Source of the DNA: DATFQI01 sp963831105 | GTDB lineage: Bacteria; Actinomycetota; Thermoleophilia; Solirubrobacterales; Solirubrobacteraceae | DNA: 64,000 nt | Direction: 5' to 3' | Assembly: GCA_963831105.1 (NCBI GenBank) | Contig: CAWHOS010000009.1 | Location: forward strand, 248,001 to 312,000 | Shown here: positions 7,833-17,654 of the stretch, one piece after another | How positions within the stretch are numbered: position 1 is the stretch's first letter | How the letters are laid out: every line of letters begins with the position of its first letter | The notes under the pieces: generated by a model | The model's input: only the letters and a program-made list of their open reading frames with translations | Database searches by the model: none | Told to the model about the DNA's origin: nothing | Program-made: the position numbers and the translations under genes

Positions 7833-9793
7833 TGTGGACCTTCCTGGTTCGGGGTGATGGCGTCGCAGTCGGCGATCAGCGCGATCTGGCCGTCGGAGAG
7901 CACGGCCGCGCCGGTCAGGCCGCCCTCGCCGATGCCGGGCGGCAGCGGGCGGGTGACGAGCTCGCGCTGGCCGACGAGCCGGCCGACGGTGAGCGCGTAG
8001 CGGGAGGAGGCGCCGCGGACGACGACGGCGTGAGTCGCTCCCGGCGCGGGCACGCCGTTGAGGCGCGCGGAGGCGTCGACGAGCGGGAGCACGCCGTCGT
8101 CCATGACGAGCATCCGGCTGCCGGCCACCGAGCGCACGGGGTGGTCGGCGAGGCGCACGGTGCGCTCGATCCGGTCCAGCGGGATCGCGAACGGCCGCCC
8201 GCCGACCTCGACGAGCAGCGCGGCCATGATCGCCAGCGTCAGCGGCAGGCGGATCTGGGCGGTCGTGCCGGCGCCCGGCTCGGAGGAGAGCAGCACCTCG
8301 CCGCCGAGCTCGCGAATCGAGGAGCGGACCGCGTCCATGCCGACGCCGCGGCCGGAGATGTCCGACGTGACCTCGGCGGTGGAGAAGCCGGGGTGGAAGA
8401 GCAGCTCGGCGGCGCGCGCGGAGTCGACGGACGCGACGGCGTCCTCGGCGATCAGCCCGCGCTCGGCGGCCTTGCGGGCGACCCGCTCGGGGTCGATCCC
8501 GCGGCCGTCGTCGGAGACGGTGATGACGACGTTGCCGCCGGCGTGGCGGGCGGAGATCTCCAGCACGCCGGTGGCGGGCTTGCCGGCCGCGACGCGCTCC
8601 TCCGGGCCCTCGAGGCCGTGGTCGAGCGAGTTGCGCACGAGGTGTACCAGCGGGTCGCCGAGCGCGTCGACGACGGTGCGGTCGAGCTCGGTCTCCTTGC
8701 CGACGAGCCGCAGCTCGACGTCCTTGCCCAGCTTGGTCTGCAGGTCGCGCACGAGCCGCGGGAAGCGCAGGAAGACGGCCTCGACCGGGATCATCCGGAC
8801 CTGCATGACCATTGCCTGCAGCGCCTGCGAGGCGCGCGTGAGGTCCTGCATCGCCTGCGAGAGGCCGGGCACGTCGGTGCCGGCGGCGAGCGCCTCGACC
8901 TGCGTGCGGTGCAGGACGAGCTCGCCCATGAAGTGCATCAGCTGGTCCAGGCGCTCGGCGTCGACGCGGACCGTGGTGGCGCCCTTGGAGGGCGTCCTGG
9001 CCTGAGCCGGAGCGGGCTTCGTCGCCGGGACGGCCTCGCGGATCGCCTGCTCGGCGACGGCCGGGTCGGCGACCGGACCCTCCTCGCCGCTGACCTGCAC
9101 GGCGTAGGCCTCGGCCACCTCGGGCACGGTGCCCGCGGCCGCGGACAGGGCGCTCTCCTCGGCGTCGGTGACCAGCCAGGCGTCGATCTGGGTGCCGGCG
9201 AAGGCGTCGACCTCGTCGGGGGCGGGGCTGCAGTGCAGGGTCTCGCCGAGCTCGCCGAGCGAGGACAGCACCATGTACGCGCGCACCGACGGCATCTGGA
9301 CGTCGTCGGAGAGCACGGCGCTGACGTGCACCACGCGGGCGCCGCCGGCCAGCTCGGCCAGGTTCTCGGGGGCCTCGGCGCTTCCGTGGCGCAGCGTGTC
9401 CTGGTCGGGCGTGCGGTCGCGCACGAGCCCGCGCAGCCGCTCGACCAGCGGGCCGGGCTCGATCTCCTCTGCGCCCGTGGACTCGATCGCGTCGGTCGCT
9501 GCCGACAGCGCGTCGAGGCACTCGAGCAGCACGTCGACGGCCTCGCGGCCGAGCCCGCCGGCGCGCTGGCGCAGCAGCTCGAAGACGTCCTCCATCTCGT
9601 GCGTGAGCGCCGCCATGCCGGCGAAGCCCATCGTCGCGCTCATGCCCTTCATCGAGTGCGCGATCCGGAAGATCGCGTCGATCGTCTCCTGATCGTCGGG
9701 CTGCTCCTCGATCTGCACGACGGCGAGGTTGAGCTCCTGAAGGTGCTCGCGACCCTCGGCGAGGAACATGGGGAGGTACTCGGAGGTGTCCAT
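7829..9793 (-). CDS. cheA: Chemotaxis histidine kinase CheA
   Basis: 654 residues. In order: Hpt domain with phosphorylatable His in RIAHSMKGMSATMGF (~45-60); P2-like region with DAWLVTDAEE (~190-270); dimerisation helices HFMGELVLHRTQ (~310); HATPase with LVRNSLDHGLE, SDDGRGIDPERV and SGRGVGMD (~380-500); and a C-terminal CheW-like domain. CheA transfers phosphate to CheY and CheB. The ATG at 9791-9793 overlaps the cheR stop. Confidence 0.95.
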   Translation of the reverse strand: MDTSEYLPMFLAEGREHLQELNLAVVQIEEQPDDQETIDAIFRIAHSMKGMSATMGFAGMAALTHEMEDVFELLRQRAGGLGREAVDVLLECLDALSAATDAIESTGAEEIEPGPLVERLRGLVRDRTPDQDTLRHGSAEAPENLAELAGGARVVHVSAVLSDDVQMPSVRAYMVLSSLGELGETLHCSPAPDEVDAFAGTQIDAWLVTDAEESALSAAAGTVPEVAEAYAVQVSGEEGPVADPAVAEQAIREAVPATKPAPAQARTPSKGATTVRVDAERLDQLMHFMGELVLHRTQVEALAAGTDVPGLSQAMQDLTRASQALQAMVMQVRMIPVEAVFLRFPRLVRDLQTKLGKDVELRLVGKETELDRTVVDALGDPLVHLVRNSLDHGLEGPEERVAAGKPATGVLEISARHAGGNVVITVSDDGRGIDPERVARKAAERGLIAEDAVASVDSARAAELLFHPGFSTAEVTSDISGRGVGMDAVRSSIRELGGEVLLSSEPGAGTTAQIRLPLTLAIMAALLVEVGGRPFAIPLDRIERTVRLADHPVRSVAGSRMLVMDDGVLPLVDASARLNGVPAPGATHAVVVRGASSRYALTVGRLVGQRELVTRPLPPGIGEGGLTGAAVLSDGQIALIADCDAITPNQEGPQ

Positions 9794-10596
9794 CAGCTCT
9801 TGCGGTAGATGAAGTGGTGGGGCGAGGTCAGGCCGAGGCCGCGCGCGTCGGCGACGCGCTCCGAGGTGCCCACGACGAGGTAGCCGCCCGGGGCGAGCGC
9901 CTCGACGAGCCGGCGGTGCAGCGCGTCGCGCACGTCCTCGGTGAAGTAGATGACCGTGTTGCGGCACATGACGAGGTCGTAGCGGCCGGGCGCGACGGGC
10001 ATCCGCAGCAGGTCGCCCTGCTCGAAGCGGACCATCGTGCGCAGCTCGCGGCTGGCGCGCCAGGCGCCGCCCTCGAGCGGCTCGAAGTGACGGTGCAGCA
10101 GGGTCGCGGGCGCCGTGCGGGCGTCCTCGGCGGAGAACTCGCCGGTGCGCGCGCGGGCGACCATGCGGCGGTCGAGGTCGGTGCCGACGATGCTGACCGT
10201 GGCGCGCGGCACGGACTCCTTGCAGATCGCGGCGAGCGTGAAGGCCTCGGCGCCGTAGGAGGAGCCGGCGCTCCAGGCGCGCACGCGGCCGGAGCGGGCG
10301 GCCAGCTCGGGCAGGATCTGCTTGTGCAGCGCGTCCCACTGCTCCTCGTGGCGCCACAGGTGCGAGACGTTGATCGTCACGCGGTCCAGGAAGGCGTCGA
10401 GCTCGTCGGGGTCGCGGCGCAGCAGGTCGCCGTAGACGGGCAGGCTGGCGGCGCCGCGGCGCTGGACCCAGGTGCGCACGCGGCGCTCCATCTGGCCGCG
10501 CTTGTACTGCATCAGGTCGACGCCGCAGAGCAGGCGGACCTTCTCGCACAGGGACGCGTAGTCGTCGGTGTGCAGGGCGTGGGCGTGCGCGGTCAT
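9793..10596 (-). CDS. cheR: Chemoreceptor methyltransferase CheR
   Basis: 267 residues. CheR methylates receptor glutamates using S-adenosylmethionine. The N-terminal helical domain (VRLLCGVDLMQYKRGQMERR) precedes the SAM-binding fold: WSAGSSYGAEAFTLA, VGTDLDRRMV and DLVMCRNTVIYF. ATGA overlaps join it to cheB and cheA. No receptor-docking peptide gene is visible nearby. Confidence 0.94.
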   Translation of the reverse strand: MTAHAHALHTDDYASLCEKVRLLCGVDLMQYKRGQMERRVRTWVQRRGAASLPVYGDLLRRDPDELDAFLDRVTINVSHLWRHEEQWDALHKQILPELAARSGRVRAWSAGSSYGAEAFTLAAICKESVPRATVSIVGTDLDRRMVARARTGEFSAEDARTAPATLLHRHFEPLEGGAWRASRELRTMVRFEQGDLLRMPVAPGRYDLVMCRNTVIYFTEDVRDALHRRLVEALAPGGYLVVGTSERVADARGLGLTSPHHFIYRKS

Positions 10597-11644
10597 GCGG
10601 CCTCCCGGGCGATCGCGGCGGGCAGCTCGGACAGCGGCAGCACCTGGTGGGCGAGGCCGGCCTCGGCGACGGCGCGAGGCATGCCGTAGATCGTGCAGGT
10701 CGACTCGTCCTCGACGAGCACGCGGCCGCCGGCGGCGCGGACGGCGCGGGCGCCCTCGAGGCCGTCGCGGCCCATCCCGGTCAGCACGACGAGCAGGGTG
10801 CGCGCGCCGTAGAGCGCGGCCACGTCGGCGATCGTGAGGTCGGCGCGGGGGCGCAGGCCACCCTCGGGGGCGGCGTCGGAGAGCTCCGTGCGGCGCGAGC
10901 CGGCGACGCGCAGGTGCGAGCCGCCGGGTGCGAGCAGGGCGACGGCGGGGTCGAGCGCCTCGCCGCCGGTGGCCTCGCGGACGGCCAGCGGGCTCGCGGC
11001 GTCCAGCCTGCCCGCGAGCGAGGCGGTGAAGCCCGGCGGCATGTGCTGGACGATCAGCACGCCGGCGCCGAGCGGGGAGGGGAGGGCGGGAAGGAGCTGG
11101 GCCAGCGCGCGGGGGCCGCCGGTCGAGCAGGCGATCACGACGGCGCGGCCGCTGCCGGTCGCTCGCGGCGCGGCGGAGGCGGGCGCCACGGGAGCGGAGC
11201 CGCGGCCGGGGCCGGGGTGCGGCGCGTGCGGCCTGACTGCGCGGCATCGCCGACCTTGCGGCCGAGCTCGGCCGCGAAGGCGTCCATCGGCTGGCCGACG
11301 GTCGGCTTGGCGACCAGGTCGAAGGCGCCCTCGGCGAGCGCGTCGACGGCGTGCGCGCCGCGTGCAGGGGAGAAGGCGGAGACGACGACGACCGGCACGG
11401 ACGGCTGGCGACTCTCGCGCAGGGCGCGCAGCACGCCGAGCCCGTCCAGGCCCGGCATCGCGAGGTCGAGCGTCAGCGCGTCGGGACGGTGGTCGCGGCA
11501 GGCGGCGAGCGCCTCGTCGCCGTCGCCGGCGGTGGCGACGACGTCGAAGCCCTGGCGGCCCAGGGCGTCCGCCAGCATCCGGCGCATGAGCCGGGAGTCG
11601 TCGGCGACGACGACACGCTGCCTGTCCTGGACGCCGCCCGACAT
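10593..11644 (-). CDS. cheB: Chemotaxis methylesterase CheB, apparent frameshift in the linker
   Basis: An N-terminal receiver domain (VVVADDSRLMRRML; phospho-acceptor Asp in LDLAMPGLDG; VVVSAFS; LVAKP) is followed by a Pro/Ala/Arg-rich linker and a methylesterase domain with catalytic Ser in ACSTGGPRAL, His in VQHMPPGFT and Asp in TGMGRDGLEGA. The domains lie in different frames; the shift is in the linker between about 11189 and 11215, where family conservation is too weak to place it. If real, the esterase would be separate, using GTG at 11189. Start taken at ATG 11644, with GTG 11647 also possible. Confidence 0.85.
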
Positions 11645-11646
11645 CA

Positions 11647-12087
11647 CTAGGCCGCGGCGGCGATCTCCTCGACGACCTCGCGGGCGAACAGCCCGGAGGT
11701 GTTGAGCAGGACCACCAGGCGGTCGTCGATCTTGGCGATCGCCTCGATCGACTCGCTGTGGGCGGTCGGGACGGCCTCGAGCTGCTCGTCCTCGACGGTC
11801 AGGACCTCCTCGACCTCGTCGACCATCACGCCGACCTGGCCGGCGCCGCTGGAGACGATCACGATCTTGCCGGGCTCGCTCGGCTCCAGGCCGAGGCGCG
11901 CCGCGAGGTCGAAGATCGGGATGATCTTGCCGCGCAGGCCGATGACGCCGCGGATCCACGGCACCTCGGAGGCGACGGAGCGCGGCTCGGTGAAGCGGAT
12001 GATCTCGTGCACGGTGCCGATGGGCAGCGCGTACTCCTCGCTACCGAGCGAGAACACGACGAGCTGATTCGAGGTTGTTTCGGGCAT
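11647..12087 (-). CDS. cheW: Chemotaxis coupling protein CheW
   Basis: 146 residues covering one CheW domain: QLVVFSLGSEEYALPIGTVHEI, WIRGVIGLRGKIIPIFDLAARL and GVMVDEVEEVLTV. CheW couples CheA to chemoreceptors. ATG 12085-12087 has GGGAG about 9 nt upstream. It is the first gene of the nine-gene operon and follows the sigma-28-like promoter at 12119-12145. Confidence 0.95.
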   Translation of the reverse strand: MPETTSNQLVVFSLGSEEYALPIGTVHEIIRFTEPRSVASEVPWIRGVIGLRGKIIPIFDLAARLGLEPSEPGKIVIVSSGAGQVGVMVDEVEEVLTVEDEQLEAVPTAHSESIEAIAKIDDRLVVLLNTSGLFAREVVEEIAAAA

Positions 12088-12118
12088 GGGTGGACTCCCT
12101 GGCGGACGGTCCTCCCGG

Positions 12119-12145
12119 TGATCGGCATGGCCCCCGGCCGCTTGA
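12119..12145 (-). promoter_or_regulatory. Sigma-28-like promoter of the che/fli operon
   Basis: On the minus strand, TCAA (12145-12142) is followed after 15 nt by GCCGATCA (12126-12119). This matches the flagellar sigma-28/FliA/SigD pattern (TAAA, ~15 nt, GCCGATAA) at all but two positions. Transcription would start near 12112, giving a ~25-nt leader with a ribosome-binding site before cheW. The site sits in the only gap between the upstream kinase gene and the operon. No sigma-28 gene is in the window. Confidence 0.7.
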
Positions 12146-12169
12146 GCGGGGCGGGCGGGCCGAAATCGA

Positions 12170-13646
12170 TCAGCGGCGCGCGAGCTGGACCGGCTGGTCC
12201 GGGCCCTCGGGGTCCGGAGCGCGGTGCGCGGGGATGCGCACCACGAACCGGGCGCCGCGGCCGTCGAGCGGTGGCTCGAGGCCGACGGTGCCATGGTGGG
12301 ACTCAGTGACGGCGCGGACGATCGAGAGGCCGAGCCCGCTCGAGCCGCCGCGGTCGCTGGAGCCCCTGAAGAAGCGCTCGAACACCTTGTCGCGCAACTC
12401 GTCGGGGATCCCGGGCCCGTCGTCCTCGACGGCGAGCACCACGTACCCGTCCTGGCGCTCGACCTGCGCCTCGACGGCGGTGCCGGGATCCGTGTGGCGC
12501 AGCGCGTTCTCCATCAGGTTGAGGATCAGGCGGTGCAGCTCGTCGCGCGCGCCGTCGACGACCATCCCCGGCGGGGCGGCGATGGAGATCTCGTGGTCGC
12601 CCGCGACGGGCTCGAGCTCGGCGGCGGCGTCCGTGACGACCGAGGACACGTCGACAGGCTCGTGGGCGGTGACGCGGCCGGCGTCCGCGCGCGCGAGCAG
12701 CAGCAGGTCGGCGACGAGCCGGCGCATCCGGCGCGAGGAGCGCAGGGCGGAGGCCGCGGCCTCGCGCTGCTCGCCGTCGGAGTACTCCACCAGCAGCTCG
12801 AGGTTGGCGAGCACGGACGTCAGCGGCGTGCGCAGCTCGTGCGAGGCGTCGGCCACGAACTCGCGCTGTCGGGCCAGCGTCGCCTCGGTCTCCGTCCTCG
12901 CCTCGCCCAGCGCCGCGAGCATCGACTCCAGCGTCTTGGCCAGCTCGGCGACCTCGTCGTCGGAGTCCGGGCGCGGGATCCGCACCGCCGGGTCGCGCGA
13001 GCGCTCGACCTCGCGCGCGGCCACGGTCAGCTCGGTGATCGGCTCCATCGCGCGGCGGGCCGTGGCCAGGCCGGCCAGCAGCGCGAGCAGGCCGCCACCG
13101 AGCACGCCGAAGGCGAGGAACACCTTCACGCGGTTGGCGGTCGCCTGCACGTTGGACAGCCGCTGCGCGTACTGGATCACCAGCGAGTTCGAGTAGCCGA
13201 GCACCTCGACCGGGCGCGACTCCACGCGCCAGCCGTCGACGTTCGCGCGCTGCGCGATGTAGGGGCCGAAGCTCGGCGCGCCCTCGCTGCCCATCACATA
13301 GTCGCCGCTGGGGGTGATGATCCGCACCGCGGCGTTCTGGCTGCCCGATGTAGTCGTCGAAGCTCGGGCCGCTGACCTTCTTCGGGGTCGGCGTGCCATC
13401 GCCCCGCTGGACGATCCGCAGCCTGACCTCGCGCGAGAGCTGGTCGGCCGCGTCGGAGACCTCGCGGCTGAAGTCGCGCTGGATCTGCTGCGTCGTGAGG
13501 ACGCCGACGATCGCGGCGAAGCCGCAGAGGATCACCAGCGTCAGCGCCGCGGAGCCGCCGGCGAGCCGCCAGCGGATCGGCAGCCGCTTATACGCGGAGG
13601 ACGTATCCCGCGCCGCGGACCGTATGGAGGAGCCGAGGCTCGCCAT
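12170..13646 (-). CDS. Sensor histidine kinase, one apparent frameshift
   Basis: Classical membrane kinase partnered with the adjacent OmpR-type regulator. Order: TM helix (LTLVILCGFAAIVGVL), an extracytoplasmic sensor of ~120 residues, second TM helix, HAMP (RRAMEPITELTVAAREVE), HisKA with phospho-accepting His in FVADASHELRTPLTS, and HATPase with N-box NLMENALRH, VEDDGPGIP and SSGLGLSIVR. An extra base at 13344-13346 (GGG in the sense strand) separates SFDDYIG from SQNAAVRI. No convenient start codon lies at the regulator stop, so the ATG at 13644-13646, overlapping the regulator by 59 bp, is used. The stimulus is unknown. Confidence 0.85.
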
Positions 13647-14277
13647 CGGCTTCGAGCTTCCTTCGCAGGTTGGAGACGAAGACCTCGATCGTGTTCGTGA
13701 TCGAGAACGGGTCGTAGCCCCAGACCTCGTCCAGCAGCTTCTGGCGCGAGATCACGAGGCGCTCGTTGCGCATCAGGTACTCGAGCAGCTCGAACTCGCG
13801 CTGCGTGAGGTCGATCTTGCGCTCGCCGCGCGAGACCTCGTGGGTGTCCGGGTTGAGCATCAGGTCGCCGACCCGCAGCGGGGCCATGCCGCGCGGCGGC
13901 CGGCGCCGCAGCAGCGCGCGCATGCGAGCGAGCAGCTCCTGGCGCTCGAACGGCTTGACCAGGTAGTCGTCGGCGCCGACGTCCAGGCCCTCGACGCGCG
14001 ACTCCAGCGCGTCGCGCGCGGTCAGCATCAGGATCGGCACCTCGTCGCCGTCGTCGCGCAGCCGGCGGGCGACGTCGACCCCGTCCAGGCGGGGGAGGCC
14101 GAGGTCGAGCACGATCAGGTCGGGGAGGAAGGCGTGCGCCTCCTCCAGGCCGCGCACACCGTCGCCGGCCAGCTTGACCTCATAGCCCTCCATGCGCAGC
14201 GAGCGCTGCAGGACCTGGGCGATCTCCTCGTCGTCCTCGACTACGAGGATGCGGACCGGGCGGGCGGCGGTATCCAT
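13588..14277 (-). CDS. OmpR-family response regulator
   Basis: 229 residues. The receiver domain shows VVEDDEEI, phospho-acceptor Asp in LIVLDLGLPRLDG, MLTARDA and YLVKPFERQEL. The C-terminal winged helix (LTQREFELLEYLMRN, VSNLRRKLE, HTVRGAGYVLR) binds DNA. It is upstream of and overlaps its kinase. It is divergent from ftsK, with a 121-bp shared region (14278-14398) that should hold both promoters. Target genes cannot be read from the sequence. Confidence 0.93.
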   Translation of the reverse strand: MDTAARPVRILVVEDDEEIAQVLQRSLRMEGYEVKLAGDGVRGLEEAHAFLPDLIVLDLGLPRLDGVDVARRLRDDGDEVPILMLTARDALESRVEGLDVGADDYLVKPFERQELLARMRALLRRRPPRGMAPLRVGDLMLNPDTHEVSRGERKIDLTQREFELLEYLMRNERLVISRQKLLDEVWGYDPFSITNTIEVFVSNLRRKLEADGEPRLLHTVRGAGYVLRV

Positions 14278-14398
14278 TCCTAAAGATGGTAGGCCCGTCG
14301 GCGGCGATCCGGCCGGATGTTCAGGACCGGTTTAGATCTGTCCCCTCGGATTCGGGGGAAGGGCTCCGGCCCCCGGCGTCGAAGGGGTGCGCTGCCTC

Positions 14399-16882
14399 AT
14401 GCCAGCACGCAAAGCTCCCGCCCGCCGTGGCAAGCCTCGCGCCCGGCGCGCAGCGCCGCGCCCGCCCGCGTGGCCACGCCTCCCCGAGCTCGAGCAGCGC
14501 CAGCTCGACCTGATCGGCCTCGGGCTGATCGCCCTCGCCGTCTTCTTCGCGTTCCTGGTCTACGGCGGGGTCGACGGCGGCCGCGCCGGCGACTGGACGC
14601 TCGACTCGCTGCGCTGGCTGCTCGGCGCCGTCCACTACGGCTTCCCGGCCGCGCTGATGGCCGCCGGCGCGATCCTCGTGCTGCGGCCGGTGCTCCCGGC
14701 CGTGCGGCCCGTTCCGCGCGGGCGCGATCTGCCTGTTCGCCGCCCTCTGCCTCGGCCTGGCGGCCGGCACGCTCGGGCTCGGTCCCGACGGCGCGCGGCC
14801 CGGCTTCTGGGATCCGGAGTGGGTGCGCACGCGCGGCGGGATGGCGGGCGAGGGGCTCTTCTGGGTCACCTCGACGCTGCTCGGCAACGTCGGCGCGCAC
14901 ATCGTGGCCGTCTTCCTGTTCCTCGCGGGCGTGCTGCTGCTCACGGGCGCCTCCGTCGCGGGCGTCGTGAAGGCCACGGCCGACTCGACGACGCGCGTGG
15001 TGAGTCCGGCAGCGAGGCGGTCGCGCGCCGCCGGGCCGCGGCGGAGGAGCTGCGCGACCTCGAGACGCGCGAGTCGCGCGTGACCCAGACCCAGGTCGCC
15101 GAGACCCCGCAGATCGAGGACCCGCCCGAGTTCGAGCCCGGCGTCGTGCCGCCCGAGCAGCGCGATCCGTCGTTCTGGTCGGGCGAGGATCGCTTCCCGG
15201 ACCTCTACGGCGGCGAGCCGCGCCCGGAGCCCGTCGAGCAGGAGCCGGAGCCGGAGCCCCAGCTCGAGCTGCCCGAGCCCGAGGAGGAGCCCTCGCTGGC
15301 CGAGGACACCGAGGAAGAGGGCGTCACCAGGACGCACGACAAGGCCGACCTGACTCCCCAGGGCCGCTTCCGCGCGCACGTGACCGAGTCGCCGGACTTC
15401 GAGTGGATCGTGCCCGACCCGCGCTTCCTCAAGCGCTCCAGCGCCGAGGCCAGCCGCCCGGACACGGCGGGGCAGGAGAAGACGGCCGCGCAGCTCGTCG
15501 AGGCGCTCGGCCACTTCGGCGTGCAGGCGAAGGTCATCGGGATGGTCGCCGGTCCGCACATCACCCGTTACGAGCTGCGCCTGGCGCCCGGCATCAAGGT
15601 CGGCAAGGTCGCTCAGCTCAAGGACGACCTCGCCTACGCGCTGGCCGCGTCCGACATCCGGATCCTCGCCCCGATCCCGGGCAAGCAGGCCGTCGGGGTC
15701 GAGGTGCCCAACTCGCGCCGGCGCACCGTGCACCTGGGCGACGTCTTCCAGGAGCCGCCCGGTGACTGGTCGCCGCTGACGGTCTGGCTCGGCAAGGACG
15801 TCGCGGGCCGCGCGATCGGCGCCGACCTGGCCAAGATGCCGCACCTGCTCGTCGCCGGCACCACGGGCGCGGGCAAGTCGGGCGCCGTCAACGCGATGCT
15901 CTCCTCGATCCTGCTGCGCGCCACGCCGCACGAGGTCCGGATGGTGCTGGTCGACCCCAAGCAGGTCGAGCTCAACCACTACGACTCGATCCCGCACCTG
16001 CTCACGCCGGTGATCACCTCGCCGCGCCAGGCCGCGACCGCGCTGCAGAACCTCGTGCGCGAGATGGAGCAGCGCTACTCCTACATGTCGCTCGCGCGCA
16101 CGCGCTCACTGGTCGAGCTCAACAAGGTCCGCGAGCGCCGCGGCGAGCCGCCGCTGCCCTACGTCCTGTGCGTGATCGACGAGCTCGCCGACCTGATGAT
16201 GGTCGCGCCCGCCGACGTCGAGGACTCGATCATCCGGATCGCCCAGAAGGCGCGCGCGGTCGGCATCCACCTCGTGCTCGCCACGCAGTCGCCGCGCGTG
16301 GACGTGATCACGGGCATGATCAAGGCCAACGTGCCGTCGCGGATCGCCTTCGCGGTGTCCTCGCAGACCGACTCGCGCGTGATCCTCGACCAGAACGGCG
16401 CCGAGTCGCTGCTCGGCATGGGCGACATGCTCTTCTCGCCCGTCGGCTCCTCGCGCCTGCAGCGCATCCAGGGCGCCTACATCGAGGAGTCCGAGATCGA
16501 GAAGCTCACCGAGAGCTGGCGCCGCCAGGGCGAGCCGGAGTTCCGCGAGGAGCTGCTCGAGGAGGTCGAGGAGGCCGTCGAGGAGAGCAGCGGCGCCGAA
16601 GACGGCTTCGACCCCGACGAGGATCCCTTGCTGGGCGACGCGATCCGCCTCGTCGCGGAGATGCAGACCGCCTCGACGTCGATGCTCCAGCGCCGCCTGC
16701 GGCTCGGCTACACGCGCGCCGGCCGGCTGATCGACATGCTCGAGCGCCGCGGGGTGATCTCCGGCTACGAGGGCTCCAAGCCGCGCCAGGTCCTCGTCAC
16801 GGAGGCCGACCTACCGCGCGTCCTGGCCGCGCTCGACCCGGGCGGCGCGTCGGTCTCCGTCCCGGACGACACCGAGCACTAG
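14399..16882 (+). CDS. ftsK: DNA translocase FtsK/SpoIIIE, two apparent frame slips in the membrane/linker part
   Basis: FtsK pumps chromosomal DNA at the division septum. An N-terminal membrane domain with about four helices (~30-200) precedes an acidic, Glu/Pro-rich linker (EPVEQEPEPEPQLELPEPEE), the FtsK alpha/beta motor (Walker A in GTTGAGKSGAVNAML, Walker B in YVLCVIDELADLMM) and the C-terminal winged-helix gamma domain (ASTSMLQRRLRLGYTRAGRLID) that reads orientation sequences. One extra base lies at 14708-14710 (CCC) before FRAGAICLFAALCLGL; the frame returns near 14998-15006, between STTRVV and SGSEAVARRR, by a net +2/-1. The motor part is uninterrupted. Confidence 0.9.
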   Translation: MPARKAPARRGKPRARRAAPRPPAWPRLPELEQRQLDLIGLGLIALAVFFAFLVYGGVDGGRAGDWTLDSLRWLLGAVHYGFPAALMAAGAILVLRPVLPAVRPVPRGRDLPVRRPLPRPGGRHARARSRRRAARLLGSGVGAHARRDGGRGALLGHLDAARQRRRAHRGRLPVPRGRAAAHGRLRRGRREGHGRLDDARGESGSEAVARRRAAAEELRDLETRESRVTQTQVAETPQIEDPPEFEPGVVPPEQRDPSFWSGEDRFPDLYGGEPRPEPVEQEPEPEPQLELPEPEEEPSLAEDTEEEGVTRTHDKADLTPQGRFRAHVTESPDFEWIVPDPRFLKRSSAEASRPDTAGQEKTAAQLVEALGHFGVQAKVIGMVAGPHITRYELRLAPGIKVGKVAQLKDDLAYALAASDIRILAPIPGKQAVGVEVPNSRRRTVHLGDVFQEPPGDWSPLTVWLGKDVAGRAIGADLAKMPHLLVAGTTGAGKSGAVNAMLSSILLRATPHEVRMVLVDPKQVELNHYDSIPHLLTPVITSPRQAATALQNLVREMEQRYSYMSLARTRSLVELNKVRERRGEPPLPYVLCVIDELADLMMVAPADVEDSIIRIAQKARAVGIHLVLATQSPRVDVITGMIKANVPSRIAFAVSSQTDSRVILDQNGAESLLGMGDMLFSPVGSSRLQRIQGAYIEESEIEKLTESWRRQGEPEFREELLEEVEEAVEESSGAEDGFDPDEDPLLGDAIRLVAEMQTASTSMLQRRLRLGYTRAGRLIDMLERRGVISGYEGSKPRQVLVTEADLPRVLAALDPGGASVSVPDDTEH

Positions 16883-16895
16883 CCTCTCCGGGGCC

Positions 16896-17654
16896 ATGCC
16901 CGAGATCGGCGAGACCCTCCGGGAGGCGCGGATGCGCCGGCGGATCGACATGGCCGAGGTCGAGTCCGCCACCAAGATCCGCGCCAAGTACCTCCGCGCG
17001 CTCGAGAGCGAGGAATGGGAGCTGCTGCCCGGACCCACGTTCGTCAAGACGTTCCTGCGCACCTACGCGGAGTACCTCGAGCTCGACGCGCGGCTGCTCG
17101 TGGAGGAGTACAAGCAGCGCTTCGAGCGCCCCGCGGGGATGGACGTCACGCCGCTCAACCTGCGCCGCCAGCGGCGCAAGCGGCGCGTGGCGCCGCGGAT
17201 CGGGCCGGGCGTCGTCGTCGTGCTGGGGATCGCGGCCCTGCTGGTCGCGCTCTACCTGCTGGGCGTCTCGGGCGACAACGGCGACGAGAAGGAGCCGCCG
17301 GCCGCGGTGGAGACCGCCACGCCGACGCCGAAGAAGCCCGCTTCCAAGCGCAAGAAGCGGGCGGCATCCACCAAGCCGATGCGCGTGAGCATCGTCGCCA
17401 CCGGGCAGGTCTACGTCTGCATGGAGGACGCGCGGGGCAGGGCGATCGTCGACAAGGAGACGCTCGAGGCGGGGCAGCGCACCCGCACCTTCCGCGGGCG
17501 CCGCTTCAAGGTCACCTTCGGCACCGCGGCGGCGCGGATCCGCCAGAACGACAAGAGCTACCGCGTGGCCGAGAGCAAGGACCCCGTCGGCTACGCGCTG
17601 CGCGCGGGCCGGCGCCCGCAGCGCATCACGAGCGGCCTGGCCGGCTGCACGTGA
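16896..17654 (+). CDS. RodZ-like HTH membrane protein
   Basis: 252 residues: an N-terminal Xre-type HTH_25 domain (IGETLREARMRRRIDMAEVE, KYLRALESEEWELLPG), a basic stretch (RRQRRKRRVAPR), one TM helix (VVVVLGIAALLVALYLLGV), a Pro/Lys-rich linker and a C-terminal DUF4115-like domain. This is the architecture of RodZ, which links the cytoskeleton to cell-wall synthesis. The extracytoplasmic domain has two Cys residues (YVCMED and the C-terminal AGCT). It lies 13 bp after ftsK and overlaps cinA by 4 bp. Confidence 0.82.
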   Translation: MPEIGETLREARMRRRIDMAEVESATKIRAKYLRALESEEWELLPGPTFVKTFLRTYAEYLELDARLLVEEYKQRFERPAGMDVTPLNLRRQRRKRRVAPRIGPGVVVVLGIAALLVALYLLGVSGDNGDEKEPPAAVETATPTPKKPASKRKKRAASTKPMRVSIVATGQVYVCMEDARGRAIVDKETLEAGQRTRTFRGRRFKVTFGTAAARIRQNDKSYRVAESKDPVGYALRAGRRPQRITSGLAGCT

